NCBI GenBank assembly: GCA_905221605.1
Contig: CAJNDS010002597.1
Coordinates: forward strand, 248,001-312,000
Reading direction: 5' to 3'
Origin: Symbiodinium natans
Taxonomy: Eukaryota > Sar > Dinophyceae > Suessiales > Symbiodiniaceae
DNA length: 64,000 bases
Shown piece after piece: positions 51,278-60,998 of this stretch (positions within the stretch are counted from its first letter, which is position 1; every line of letters begins with the position of its first letter). Both the position numbers and the translations under genes were made by a program. The notes under the pieces are model-generated. The model was not told the DNA's origin, did no database searches, and worked only from the letters and a program-made list of their open reading frames with translations.

Positions 51278-52078
51278 CTTCTGGATCTCGAGGAGACATC
51301 ACAGCTCGCGACCATCTCCCAAGTCACACCCCATGGTCATCCCTTACCATCGTCAATCCATAGAGACCGTGCTGTCAGGTGTCTTCTCCGGCAGATTTTC
51401 GCACACCGAAAAAAGAACTCGCATCGCTGCACGTGAAGAACCCTCAAAAACCAAATGTCCGCGTGGCGACCACGGGGAGGTCGACGCCAGTCGAAGCGGT
51501 GCTCACAAACATGTAATAACATGTAGCATTCACGAAAATGATTTTGCCAGGGTTCCTGAATACAACTGTGCCAGGATGACAAGTACCGTCAATGGTACCA
51601 TTTCGATGCGGAGGGGAAGACCTTAGGTCACTTAGCAAAGGCAGGGGAGCGCGGCACTGGGAATGCCGTTTGAAAAGTGAGACACGTGAGCTTCGCAGGC
51701 CGTGGCCAGAACCATCGAGGGCTTAGACAGTCCACTCTATGACCCAGCTCGGGACAAGACACCGAGAGCCACGGGCAGAGTGGGGGAGAGTGGCGAGAGT
51801 CTTCCACGGGCAGGGGTGAGGGAGAGAGTGAGTGAGCAGAGGGCTGCGAGACATCTGAGCGCCACACAGCCATGCCGGGCCAGCAGGATGTCGGTGCCTA
51901 TGCGATTGTCACCAACTGTGAGCGCGTGAGGAATCTCAGATTTTGATGGGTTTTTCTCACTCTTTTTGTGCCTTTGCTCTGCGGACTTGGTGCTGTGCAG
52001 ACAATGCTCTGAAGGTACCCTGTGCCCTCACCGTTCTCAGGTGTTTCATAGAAACCCTCGGTTGATGCTTGATGGGCC
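51278..52078. other. No clear gene; upstream region of the glycosyltransferase
   Basis: Short frames only. An acceptor-like CCGTTCTCAG|GTG occurs at ~52031-52040, 39 bases before the next ORF's ATG. Confidence 0.3.
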
Positions 52079-53350
52079 ATGGAGCATCCACTGGACGATT
52101 CAGGTCAGACGCTGGATGATGACATCGCCGATCCATCCCTTTGGCATTGGGCCAACATGACAGCAGACGAGACTTGTGGAGCTGTTTGCCGAATCAACAC
52201 TGGAATACGCAATCGTGGGAGCTGGTGGGAGGCAGTGGAACAAGCTACAGATCAAGTGTGTTGGGGTTGCGACTTGGAGCCATGGCCAAACGAAAGAGCA
52301 TACGGCCATGAGATATGGACAGTTTTGCACGACGGTCTTCCCATCCGGCGCGTGGCAGCCTACACCAATCTCTGGAGTGTTCCTTGTCCAAGGGGCATTC
52401 AGCATCGACATCGTGGAACTCGATGTCTGATTGGCCATTTTGTGTATGGCATTATGTGCTTCTTCAAGTTCATGGGGGAGGGACGGGAGAACGTTGCCCT
52501 AACCAGTCTGGAAAGTGTTATGGACCTGGCCTTCATTGTTCACCACGCACCATGTCGTAGCCAGTGGGCCTTTCCGGTGGAGGAGGTTGCAGAAAATTAC
52601 GAGCGAATATTGACAGACGTGTGGCACCGACACTTGCCTGTGCCAGATCGCTGGCTGCGGGCTTCCAGTCCACTGCGATGCTGGCGGCGAAGGGCTCCTG
52701 AGCCACAAGAGGCAAGCGCCCGAAATCTCGAGTCCCCTCGGATCCAGTGTCTGGTGCTCACGATGTATCCGCGAGAGCTTGAGAGAATGGCTATGATAGT
52801 GGAGACCTATGCCAAGTACTGTGACTCTTTACAATTCGTCATTGCCGGAAGTGGCCCCTCGTTTTTCAGAGGATACCAGATTGTCAACTTGAGGCAGTTT
52901 TTCGACATCGCGGCTGATCCACAGCCGACGGAAAGCTTCAGGGAACCCAACACGATTGAAAAGACCTTTATGGCGCTGAACTTTGCAGGGCTGCACCTTC
53001 GGCAGCTCCCAGAAGAAAGGAAGCCACATGTCATCTGCCGCCTGGACTCGGACACACTCTTCCTTCCTCCAAATCTCCGACGCATTCTCGCTTGCCGAAA
53101 CTTTTCCTCTGCAGACCCGTGGGCCATTGGTTTCGACAACTATGCGCACAAACATCAACAGCCAGGTCGTGTTTTTCTTAATGGCGGAACAGGAGTATGC
53201 TTGTCAAGAGCGGCTTTAGAAGTCCTTTCCAAAGAAATTTCTGCGGGCAAGCTGATGCGCAGTTCCTCTCCTGGAGACTGGAACACGGGACATTGTGTTA
53301 CTGCGCCGGGGCACTGGGACGATGTCGCTTGTCTTGGATTTCAGCAGTGT
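52079..53350 (+). CDS. GT31-like glycosyltransferase (fringe / core-1 galactosyltransferase type), main exon
   Basis: The family transfers sugars from UDP-sugar donors in the Golgi, usually as type II membrane proteins. From residue ~225 the sequence reads CLVLTMYPRELERMAMIVET, then the metal-binding DxD as LDSDTLFLP (Asp323, Asp325), then NGGTGVCLSRAAL (368-380), matching the family's GGAGxVLS motif, then HWDDVACLGF (412-421), matching the acidic DDxxLG motif. The first ~210 residues are less clear and other frames are open there, so the true start may lie downstream or in another exon. No membrane anchor is obvious. The open frame continues to 53776, but family similarity ends near 53345, where an exon border (CAGT|GTGTAT) is likely. 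Confidence 0.75.
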
Positions 53351-53508
53351 GTATTGTATGTTCTGTCAAGTTTTCTGCTTGGCAGGTTGTGCTGGGGGCC
53401 TGCTTGGCACAGTTGGGGGTGTCGTTCTCGTTCTCACCTCAGCGACAGTGACATGAAGAGTTCAACCGCGTCCGGTGTGCCACTCAGGCGCTGGGGTACA
53501 GACTGTGA

Positions 53509-53823
53509 AGGCTGGCGAAACGGGGATCAGCAGACAAGAGAGTCAAGACAGCACCTCGATGCCCTTGGTCTAGAGGCCGAAGTCTCTTCTGGCCTGATGG
53601 TTTGCAGTATGCCTTTCCTGGTCCGGGGCAGATTCGTCCTCGGAGGCATGGTGCAGACTTCAAGCCGCTCACAGCGAACTGGCAGTGTGTGGAGTGCACG
53701 CATCGCACACCTGCTGAGGCTTCCTCCGAAGGGCTCATTCTTCCAGCCACCAAGTGTTTGGCTTACAGAGATGTGATCATGAAGCTGGGGCAAGCTACAG
53801 GACTTACGGGACACTTCTTTTGA
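53509..53823 (+). CDS. Possible last exon of the glycosyltransferase gene
   Basis: In a frame different from the main exon, opening after TGA 53506: SLFWPDGLQYAFPGPGQIRP, then ADFKPLTANWQCVECTHRTP, then ATKCLAYRDVIMKLGQATG and a stop at 53821. The peptide looks coding and continues in the same direction. Joining to the main exon by an intron at ~53350-53570 is inference. Confidence 0.4.
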   Translation, partial: RLAKRGSADKRVKTAPRCPWSRGRSLFWPDGLQYAFPGPGQIRPRRHGADFKPLTANWQCVECTHRTPAEASSEGLILPATKCLAYRDVIMKLGQATGLTGHFF

Positions 53824-54427
53824 AGAGTTTGAGGCAGTGAAGGGAAGAGATTGCCTGGGACGGACCGCCAGTCACGGACCCAGAGCCACAGAATGCTTGA
53901 GATCTCCTTGGTCTTGCATGCTTGCAAAAACTTCCTTTAAAAACTTCTTTTTTGCTCAGGCCAGAAGTCTCGAACTACCACTTCTGGCTCTACAGGGTGT
54001 GGCAGCATCTAGCATGCTCACCACCCATCTGGTTGGGCGATTTCCCAGTCAGACACTTGCCAGAGCAAGCTCAGGGAGTTGGGGTATCGTTCTCGGGGCG
54101 CAGTCCCGAGGCGACCTGGGCTGACATTTTCTGATCACTGTGTGATCACTGTTGTCGGCAAATGTCAAGGCTTTCACCCTTACCGCAACCGGACGCTCGG
54201 CAGGAGGACGGGATGCTTTGCCATGGCTGCCCACGAGACCTCTGCCAGAATTCTCCAGTTGCTGGAGGCACTTTGCGTACTTCCAAAGAAAGGTGCAGCT
54301 CCAGGCGCGAAAGGTGATATGTGCACTCTGTCGTCTAGCGTTAAGAGCTGAATGTTCTTTCCGACGCACGAAGCTGGCAGCTGACAGGGCTACCTGATGC
54401 AGCTTTGGGATGGAGACGTGAAGGGTT
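53824..54427. other. No confident gene
   Basis: Two overlapping + frames (54079-54351, 54152-54397) and a minus frame (54049-54369). Weak coding character at 54220-54350 on + only. Confidence 0.25.
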
Positions 54428-54985
54428 GTGCCAGTCTACTGTGCTGAGAGTTTTTGGTCAAGATGCATCAAGATGTACCAAGCAGACGGCGAGCTTCTGG
54501 ACAACCGCGGGATGCAGCAACTCCACATAACTCCACGCAGCTTCCAGGTGATGAACGTCAGTCAAGAGACTGGCAGAGCTTGTAGATGTTGTCGATGTAG
54601 GACGCGGCGTGTGACACAGAGCCATCCGCAGAATGGCTTCGGGGCTTGGCAAGTATGGATAATCTCCTGCGCAGAAGGCCGTTGGACCCAACGTTGGACC
54701 CGCGGTCGTGGCGGATCGATCCCTCTGCAGGGATGGCAAGACAAAGATCTCACTCCTGCCCCAAACCTCATCAGGATTATGCCGCTTGGGCACCATGCCC
54801 AAGTCTTGAAGGAACGACGAATAACATCGCTTGCTTGACAAAAATGCTCGGCAGTCCTCAGTTCACTGGCAGATGTCGGCATCGGTTGAAAAGTGCACAT
54901 TGTCCGATCGACTGAGATTCGTGTCTCTGGCAAGAAGTACCACTACAAGCTCTATCTCCGGCAGCTTTCTGAGTTGCTCATGTTT
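54428..54985 (+). CDS. Exon-like segments, last one ending at GTAAG
   Basis: 54428-54838 is an open frame with KMYQADGELLDNRGMQQLHI. 54909-54985 reads IRVSGKKYHYKLYLRQLSEL and LMF, and ends exactly at a GTAAG donor. The second is the better exon. Unknown family. Confidence 0.35.
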
Positions 54986-55036
54986 GTAAGCTGGTTGTAA
55001 GTGACGCTGATTTCACGGGTGTCCCAGGGTTGTTGA

Positions 55037-55351
55037 ACAATCTGGCACCGGCACACCGGCACACCCTACCACGATCCTGCAGCTCAGGAATATTGGAAAC
55101 CGGCCTGGCCACATGAAGGCCTATGGCAGATGAGTCACAAGATGCCTTGGGCTCCTGCATACTCGCAACGAACAACGGGACAGGTGGAGCGATTCAAAGA
55201 CCTCTTGAAACGTTTCCCCGAGCGCATCATCATGAGAGCACCCGGCCTCAGAAAGCGTGAGCGTGCTCCGTTATCTCCAAATAGCGTTCTTAAGAGCTTT
55301 GTTGGAGAGCCTCTTTGGGACATCCGATGCATGCCCGTATCTTCGTATTAA
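55037..55351 (+). CDS. Exon-like open segment, 104 codons
   Basis: Opens after TGA 55034. Reads TPYHDPAAQEYWKPAWPHEG, then TTGQVERFKDLLKRFPERII and PNSVLKSFVGEPLWD. First Met at about residue 32. Strong coding character, no homologue known to me. The minus strand is open at 55135-55332 but its peptide is less convincing. Confidence 0.45.
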   Translation, partial: TIWHRHTGTPYHDPAAQEYWKPAWPHEGLWQMSHKMPWAPAYSQRTTGQVERFKDLLKRFPERIIMRAPGLRKRERAPLSPNSVLKSFVGEPLWDIRCMPVSSY

Positions 55352-55597
55352 TGGCAGGCGAAGAGCGATGGTTGTCGATGGTTGTGCATGGTTGTTCGTG
55401 GTTGTGCGTGGCGGATACGAAAGAGTCGCCGAAGCAGAATCGAGGCTGTATGGGGCATGATGAAGAAAACGAAGGCCAACAGGCGAATCTTCAAGGCATC
55501 GTGGGGGCAAATGTGCTTCGAAGCGCTCGTGGGACTTCGGTGAGTGTGACGAGAATCATGTAGAGCATGTGGCCTGTAGCCTTTTTAAACATGTCAG

Positions 55598-55670
55598 GAG
55601 CGGCTCAAGCTCTTCGCCGGGCCTAACCACCTCTACTACAACAAGGCCCAACGACCTCAAACACTTCAGA
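55598..55670 (+). CDS. Exon-like segment with LYYN motif
   Basis: After ACATGTCAG, reads ERLKLFAGPNHLYYNKAQRP and QTLQN. Similar in pattern to the segment at ~28786-28850 (KPLYYNDKRQ), so the two may be paralogous exons. Confidence 0.35.
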
Positions 55671-55949
55671 ATGCAAACCTATCAGTTTCGTATCAGTCTC
55701 ATACAAGTTACAGACATGATTATGCTTGCTTTGCTCTGACTCCACTTTTGTAAATATATTCTTTATCCTGTTCCTTGTCCACATCAGGATCCGGTGGAGT
55801 ATCCGATGCACAAAATCAAGGAGCAATACGCAGCCAACTGCAACACTTCGGTTTGTGCATGAGGCTGTGGGTTTGATGTGGTTAGCACTTAGGCTGAACT
55901 TGCCCGGGCTTTGCTCAGTCCCTTTGCCCTGGCGGCAAATTATTCCAAC

Positions 55950-56066
55950 ATGAGGTTGTGCCCGAAGCTGCGAGGACTGCACGCACACCTCCAACCTGCG
56001 GTACCGCGACCGACAGTTGATCTATCAGAAGAACCTAAAGCCGAGGCCGGGAGCAAAAACGAGTAG
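55950..56066 (+). CDS. Short ATG ORF, 38 codons, acidic end
   Basis: Reads MRLCPKLRGLHAHLQPAVPR, then DLSEEPKAEAGSKNE and TAG. Too short to trust alone, but coding-like. May be a terminal exon. Confidence 0.25.
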   Translation: MRLCPKLRGLHAHLQPAVPRPTVDLSEEPKAEAGSKNE

Positions 56067-57822
56067 CTCATGAGATCAATAAAGAAGAGACACAACCACT
56101 CTTCGGGCTGTCAACTGGTGCTCTTTTCGGTGTGGTGCTCTTTGAGTCTTGTCTGGTGTTTGGGGTGCTTGTCCTCTGTCTGTCAATGTAGAGGTTAGAG
56201 CAACTTAGTTACATTGCAGAGCTCTGCCTGACCTCATTCCCTCATCATGCTGGCGCAGTTGGTGCTAATCTGTACTCACCGCCAGGGAAGAAGTGGTGCA
56301 GGCATACGCGCAAAAGCGGAAAGATGCGGCCACGTGCGACCCTCTAGACGGCACTGCCTGCACAGCATGTTGGTGAAGATTGCGTCTCTCGCATTTCGTG
56401 TTGAAATTTGTGTTGCATTCGCACACAAGCACACCGTAAAGAGTCTTTTCTACAATGAAGGCATGGATTACTGTGCTACTGCCATCATTCGATCACAGCC
56501 GGCGCTTAGGCTGAAGAAATACCGCGCGTTCTTGAAGAAACAGTTGTTGACACTTGGTCCAGAGGCGTCCTGACGATCTCAGAACAGTTGCCTCGGTTTC
56601 GCTTGAGCTTCTCCTATGCAAGGCTGTTGAGGACATGAGCATGGAAGACTTTGTCGAGGAAGCAACGAAGCGACAGGACGGGAAGCATCCGCATTCAGAC
56701 ATGTTGTGTTTCAGGTCAAGCTTAGGCATCGTTGCAGCAGCCCCACGGTGCCCAGGTCCGTGACGTCTTCACAAAGACCGAGGGTGATGAACTGCCGAAG
56801 GAGAAGAAGGAAAAGTTGTTTTACGGTGAGTGGCCTCAGCTTGCAGGGCATGGGAGGGAAGGGTGCTTTGGCTACGTTTGAAATTAGTTCGTCCCGCAGA
56901 ATTATGATGAGTTGTGTCAGAGTGAGCTTCTCCCTGCAGAAACTTGGCTTCCAAAGAAGAAGTACTCTGCCAACAAGAATCGGCGAAAGGGCACCTGGGC
57001 TGCACATGACTGCACATGACTGCACACAGCTGCATGGCAGGGGGCGGTGCAATTGGTTACTGCAGCCAAGGAGTCAATCACTTTGCTCCTGATCTTATCT
57101 GGAAACAGCCGAAAGAGGAGGATGGAAAGCAGACTCCCCAGGATAATGCACCACATTGTTCAACGTTTCTCTACCTGCTTTTGTTTGCTGCAGTGCTGCC
57201 TCTCGCAAGGTGACAGGCTGGTGACTTTTCTCCAGCGATCCGTGGGTCTGTGTTGGCAAAAGTGAGTGGATTCTTATGCTTTGCTCCCCATCCGACACGT
57301 GAGGTTGTTCGATTTTCACGGCATAGGAATCAACAAATAATACAAGGATCAAAAAGCATTCAAAAACACATAAATGAAATGCCAGCCATATAGCTGATGT
57401 TTTGTTGCTCGTTTCAGTAGAGTGCGAAGTTGAGACCGCATGTTGCAACAACTTGCTATGAGCGCTGCATGGCTGAAGATGCTGCAGCTGCGTGGCACAG
57501 GAACAATGACAGAGGGTTGTCGAAAAGGTTCACAGCAGCAATTGCTGGACAGGCAGGTCACATACCTGCTTTGGTCTGATGATGCACACTAGCAGCTCGT
57601 TTTTCTAGAGTTATGAGAGGCTGCGGACTGTCTGGCAGTCACTGCAGCGTAAATAGGTTCTCTCACGAATGAGCTGATGTGGGCAGTTCGTGTCTCGCGA
57701 TTGCCGCCGGAAGGCGAGGACGGCGCAACTCGGTTGCATCAGATCTCAGTATATTTCTCAGTGTAGTGCTCAGTGTCTGTAACATTCTGTACATATTCTG
57801 TACATTGTTGGTCTCCTCGAGT
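56067..57822. other. Mostly non-coding
   Basis: Frames at 56247-56573, 56706-57092 (+) and 56711-57052 (-) overlap without motifs. Three TGCACATGACTGCACA-type short repeats at 57001-57030. Confidence 0.3.
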
Positions 57823-57909
57823 TGCTCTGCTTTGAACACTGAGGCCAACCAGTGTTGGGACCAAATCTTTGCCCAACTCGATGCTGCAAAGCAGGAGGTG
57901 GAAGCATAA
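57823..57909 (+). CDS. Exon-like segment, helical
   Basis: Reads NTEANQCWDQIFAQLDAAKQ and EVEA to a TAA. Amphipathic helix. It is the first of a run of + strand exon-like pieces that continues to 60.3 kb. Confidence 0.3.
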   Translation, partial: CSALNTEANQCWDQIFAQLDAAKQEVEA

Positions 57910-58068
57910 CAAGATGGCAGCTTCGTGCGACTGTCTTTGTGTGCATGTGCCCTCTGAGTGTGCTCAGCGGGAAACTCTTCAGGCGGAGGTGGATCCTGTT
58001 GGCAGGCTTCGAGCCGCGAGGAGATGAACATGCATGAACACTCCAGTGTGTGGTGACGTGCGAGCAAG

Positions 58069-58308
58069 TTGCCTGGAAGGGCCTCAGCAGATGCCGCAAA
58101 GACCTTCAGGCAAGGCCTGCTATGTATCTGGCTGGAGAAACTGCAAGCAGTTTCAAGCAGAGCATCGACGCAGGCAACCAGCAGAGGCAGCAGAGACAGC
58201 GACACACAGGTGCGGTTTCACGCTTGTTCGCAAGAAAACTCAGGGAAGGATGCCGTATTGACGCAGCTGTCTGAACTTGGTTACCTTATGTCATCCTTAT
58301 GTCGGTAA
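58069..58308 (+). CDS. Exon-like region, three open frames
   Basis: All three + frames are open (58034-58261, 58050-58274, 58069-58308) and contain Gln/Ala/Arg-rich helical peptide. For example, one reads YLAGETASSFKQSIDAGNQQ and another WLEKLQAVSSRASTQATS. Only one can be used; I cannot tell which. Confidence 0.3.
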   Translation: MPGRASADAAKTFRQGLLCIWLEKLQAVSSRASTQATSRGSRDSDTQVRFHACSQENSGKDAVLTQLSELGYLMSSLCR

Positions 58309-58311
58309 CCG

Positions 58312-58437
58312 GAGGCCCAAGTCGCCAGCTTTGCCGAGACCATTGAGTGCCAGGCCTTCCTGGAGTTCCTCTGGTACAACTATTTAAAGAAATATGTAGA
58401 TATGACAAACAAAAGTAACTTTAATATGTAGCGGCCT
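58312..58437 (+). CDS. Exon-like segment ending near GTAGAT
   Basis: Reads EAQVASFAETIECQAFLEFL and WYNYLKKY, then meets GTAGATATG. Strong coding character over 28 codons, degrading after the donor-like site (58396). Confidence 0.4.
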
Positions 58438-58633
58438 CTTAGTCGTCTCGTAAGGAGCGTTCCTCAGCGCACATTTCATGTGGACTGGTCTCTTCGTTGT
58501 CTTTTTCCACAGTGTCTTCCTGGTGATTGTCATGTAGGAGGAAGATGGTGCCATTACAGAACCTGCTATGGCTTCCAATGCTTTGTGGAGCAAGATTGCA
58601 AGGCCACTTCAAGAATGGTTCTAGAATACTCGT

Positions 58634-58777
58634 TCAGGTTGCGAATATCACGTCTCATTTGCACAAGAGAACACCTCTCTTGTCAGCTTTGCAGAAGGTT
58701 TCAAAGCTGAGTTTCCAGCTGTTGAAACCGAGTTAACACGCGTGAAAGCTGCATTGGATGGTGCCTGCGGTATATGA
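58634..58777 (+). CDS. Exon-like segment, coiled-coil-like
   Basis: Reads SFAQENTSLVSFAEGFKAEF, then VETELTRVKAALDGACG, with GTATAT immediately after. The heptad-like pattern resembles the other helical segments. Overlapping frames are also open. Confidence 0.4.
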   Translation, partial: SGCEYHVSFAQENTSLVSFAEGFKAEFPAVETELTRVKAALDGACGI

Positions 58778-59091
58778 GGCCGTTGCAGTTCGTTCAGTTC
58801 CCAATGCCCCAGTGCCTAGTTGGGGTGCATTCTCGTGACCACTCCGCCTCTGATGTGTCTTCCGCCATGAAGCATATACACTGGAGAAACGTGCTTGTAT
58901 TGACCCCTGGCACAATTGGTAAAGTACCGGACGGAGCACAGTCTGTGTTTTTGCGTGGTCAGCAGCTTGCCGCTGTAGTGCGCAGCCCAGCATCCACCAG
59001 CACCAGGAACCGACGGCAGCGAAGCCAGCTGAAGGCGTTGGACAGCATTCTGCAACATTCTGCAACAAAATCGGGATGCAGTGCCATATAG
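58774..59091 (+). CDS. Exon-like ORF, 105 codons
   Basis: Reads DVSSAMKHIHWRNVLVLTPG, then TIGKVPDGAQSVFLRGQQLA and a basic Ser/Arg segment, ending at 59091. The portion 58840-59060 has good coding character. Unknown function. Lies upstream of the phase-0 gene model and may belong to it. Confidence 0.4.
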   Translation: MRPLQFVQFPMPQCLVGVHSRDHSASDVSSAMKHIHWRNVLVLTPGTIGKVPDGAQSVFLRGQQLAAVVRSPASTSTRNRRQRSQLKALDSILQHSATKSGCSAI

Positions 59092-59239
59092 TGCCATGCA
59101 GTAAAGGTCGAGAACAGATATCGGCCAAAGCACGAGAAGGCCGGTTGATGGGGCAAGTTGACGCAATTAATGAGAGCTGAGTGAGCGCCGCGACAGGCTA
59201 AGCAGGTACAAAGTTCTCGTACATATTTCTCGTCTTCAG

Positions 59240-59320
59240 GTCTTGGAGACTGGATTCAGACTTGCCGTTGGCCAGCTTCTTGTTTTGGGGCTGTGCGGTT
59301 TGTCATGCAAATTGTCGAAG
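59240..59320 (+). CDS. Tentative exon 1 of the 59-60 kb gene model
   Basis: 81 bases after CTTCAG, reading VLETGFRLAVGQLLVLGLCG and LSCKLSK, up to GTCGGG. The hydrophobic stretch could be a signal or membrane segment. The donor is not consensus. The 27 codons keep phase 0 into the next exon. Confidence 0.35.
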
Positions 59321-59492
59321 GTCGGGGCAGCGTGGGGTTGTATGTTGCCAATCTCTGGCGATGTTGCTAAGGAAATTCCGGCCTTTTCGATCCAAGCAGC
59401 GGGACGCTTGCCTTTTTTGAGTTTTCTGTACCGGGTAGTTGGCACAGTTGCATGTGGCAAAGCCAATTTTAAACTGTGATGTTTGCTGCCAG

Positions 59493-59591
59493 GGTTCTCC
59501 ATCCGAAGAACTTTGGAACCTGGGACAAGCTGCCAGCTCAATGGCAGCATCCAGGGTTGACACAGTCACAGCCCTTCAGATGAGGCACATA
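59493..59591 (+). CDS. Exon of the 59-60 kb gene model (33 codons)
   Basis: Begins after GCTGCCAG and ends at consensus donor GTAAGT. 33 whole codons reading GSPSEELWNLGQAASSMAAS and VDTVTALQMRHI. Both borders are good and length is a multiple of three. The following intron (59592-59729, 138 bases) ends in a long pyrimidine tract plus CAG. Unknown function. Confidence 0.6.
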
Positions 59592-59729
59592 GTAAGTCCC
59601 ATGCCTGGCGTCAGGAATCGATGTCACCTTCCCGAACGTCTTTGGCCTTGCCAAGGTTGTCAGCTTATTGTTTGCCAAATTCTCGATGGTGACAAAACTC
59701 TCTCACAGTCTCTCTTCTCTCGCTTCCAG

Positions 59730-59789
59730 CCTGAGGTGCCGTTGGAACCCTCTATGATGTCCAGCGCCAATTGCCCAGAGGAAGCATGT
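59730..59789 (+). CDS. Exon of the 59-60 kb gene model (20 codons)
   Basis: Starts after TCTCTCGCTTCCAG, reads PEVPLEPSMMSSANCPEEAC, and ends at GTAAAC. Phase 0 on both sides. Confidence 0.55.
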
Positions 59790-59940
59790 GTAAACATATG
59801 TAAACGTATGTAAACATATGTAAACGTACGTCAACGCGTGTAAGCGTATGTCCGTACTTAAACATATGCAAACGTATGCAAGCACATGTTTGCTTACATG
59901 GTTGTTAAATGTTGCAGATTATGTATGTATATGAAGCAAG
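59790..59940. repeat. Intron-like segment made of 10-bp GTAAACATAT repeats
   Basis: Starting at the donor, the sequence repeats GTAAACATAT / GTAAACGTAT about four times and then drifts (GTCAACGCGT, GTAAGCGTAT, ...GCAAACGTAT). Each early unit restates a donor-like GTAAAC, so several competing 5' splice sites stand 10 bases apart. A right border at GCAAG (59940) restores phase 0. One further GTAAACATATG copy lies inside the next exon (59954). Confidence 0.6.
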
Positions 59941-60090
59941 TGTAAAACAACATGTAAACATATGTTGCACGAAGCCGCAACTTCAGAGACGGCCAAGGAA
60001 GAGACAAGGTCGATTGGAAACGAGGAATGCCCCGAGGTTGGGCAACGGCTGGTGCTTGCACCGAACGAGCAGAGTGCTGATGTGCAATGT
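59941..60090 (+). CDS. Exon of the 59-60 kb gene model (50 codons)
   Basis: Reads HEAATSETAKEETRSIGNEE, then CPEVGQRLVLAPNEQSADVQ and C, and ends at GTAGGT. Exactly 50 codons if the acceptor is at 59940; the acceptor is the least certain border. Hydrophilic and acidic. Confidence 0.55.
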
Positions 60091-60179
60091 GTAGGTCGCG
60101 ACTTTGGCATGGCCAGCCTGCTGCGCTTATCACGGGGACAGCTTGTGTGTTTTGACATCTGCCATGTGTTTGTTGCCAG

Positions 60180-60338
60180 GCTCTTGCGGATGTGGGCACG
60201 GGGACAGGCGCTGAAGCCTTCATTGCACCAGACCTTGAATTCAATCTCATTCCACGAGACATTGGGGCGGCTGAACATAAGTTACTGTTGCCTTTGAGTC
60301 TGAGGCCAAATACATTCGCAAGCAGCGTGCCACCGTGA
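60180..60338 (+). CDS. Last exon of the 59-60 kb gene model (52 codons plus stop)
   Basis: Begins after TTTGTTGCCAG, reads ALADVGTGTGAEAFIAPDLE, then FNLIPRDIGAAEHKLLLPLS and ends at TGA 60336. The preceding intron (60091-60179, 89 bases) is GT-AG. All joins in this model are phase 0, which is unlikely by accident. Product unknown. Confidence 0.6.
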   Translation, partial: ALADVGTGTGAEAFIAPDLEFNLIPRDIGAAEHKLLLPLSLRPNTFASSVPP

Positions 60339-60998
60339 AGGCAAAATCGTTCGGCTGCAGATAATGCCTCACCGCAACGTGCGTGACGTGCGGAAGGGCT
60401 GCGTGCCCTGCGGATTTGCTCAAATTTACCCACATAAACAGTCAGCACCACGAGGTGGTGTCTGCCATGGTCTGTCAATCTTCTTAAAGTCTTGACCTTC
60501 ATTGATATTTTCAGTCGGGCGACGCAGTCTAAGAGTCGAATTTTTGTCGCACGTCCTCATGACTTGGAGCAGCACCCACCAGATCCACAGCCAGAGATTG
60601 CAGGCTGCTGGCCCAGATGATGAAGCGGACGTAGCCACAACCGTCCATACTGACGACAGCCCTCGCCTCACAGTTTCGGGGGCAGGTTCTGTGCAGCATG
60701 GTGGTAATGTTAGTAGAATCTTGGGCTTCGAACATTTTCGAAGCCATGGCCGAGTCTGACCAAGGCATACATCAAGGCCGTCGCACTACTGTCCGATGGT
60801 TGGGTGGACGTCCGGTGCATCTTGAGTTCGGGGTTTAGGCAGGGGATGTGTGGATCGGTGTGGTGTTCTGGCTAAGCTACTTCACACACCAAAGCCGCGG
60901 GCCACGGTGAAAAGACCTCATGTCTGCGTGCAAAAGTGAGCTAGTGTTGAATAATATCGTCGTCGACACAGGGCCGGCCCCAGGCATGCTTGTTGCAG
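60339..60998. other. Intergenic or intronic, no clear gene
   Basis: Short frames on both strands (60502-60759 +, 60426-60671 -). A pyrimidine-poor acceptor GTTGCAG ends the stretch. Confidence 0.3.

Noticed and set aside
50564-51436. 290-codon + strand ORF, and 50460-51047 (195 codons)
   Set aside because: Opened by the CT microsatellite and C-rich DNA; the peptides are Ser/Leu and Arg/Pro-rich with no domain. Several frames are open at once.
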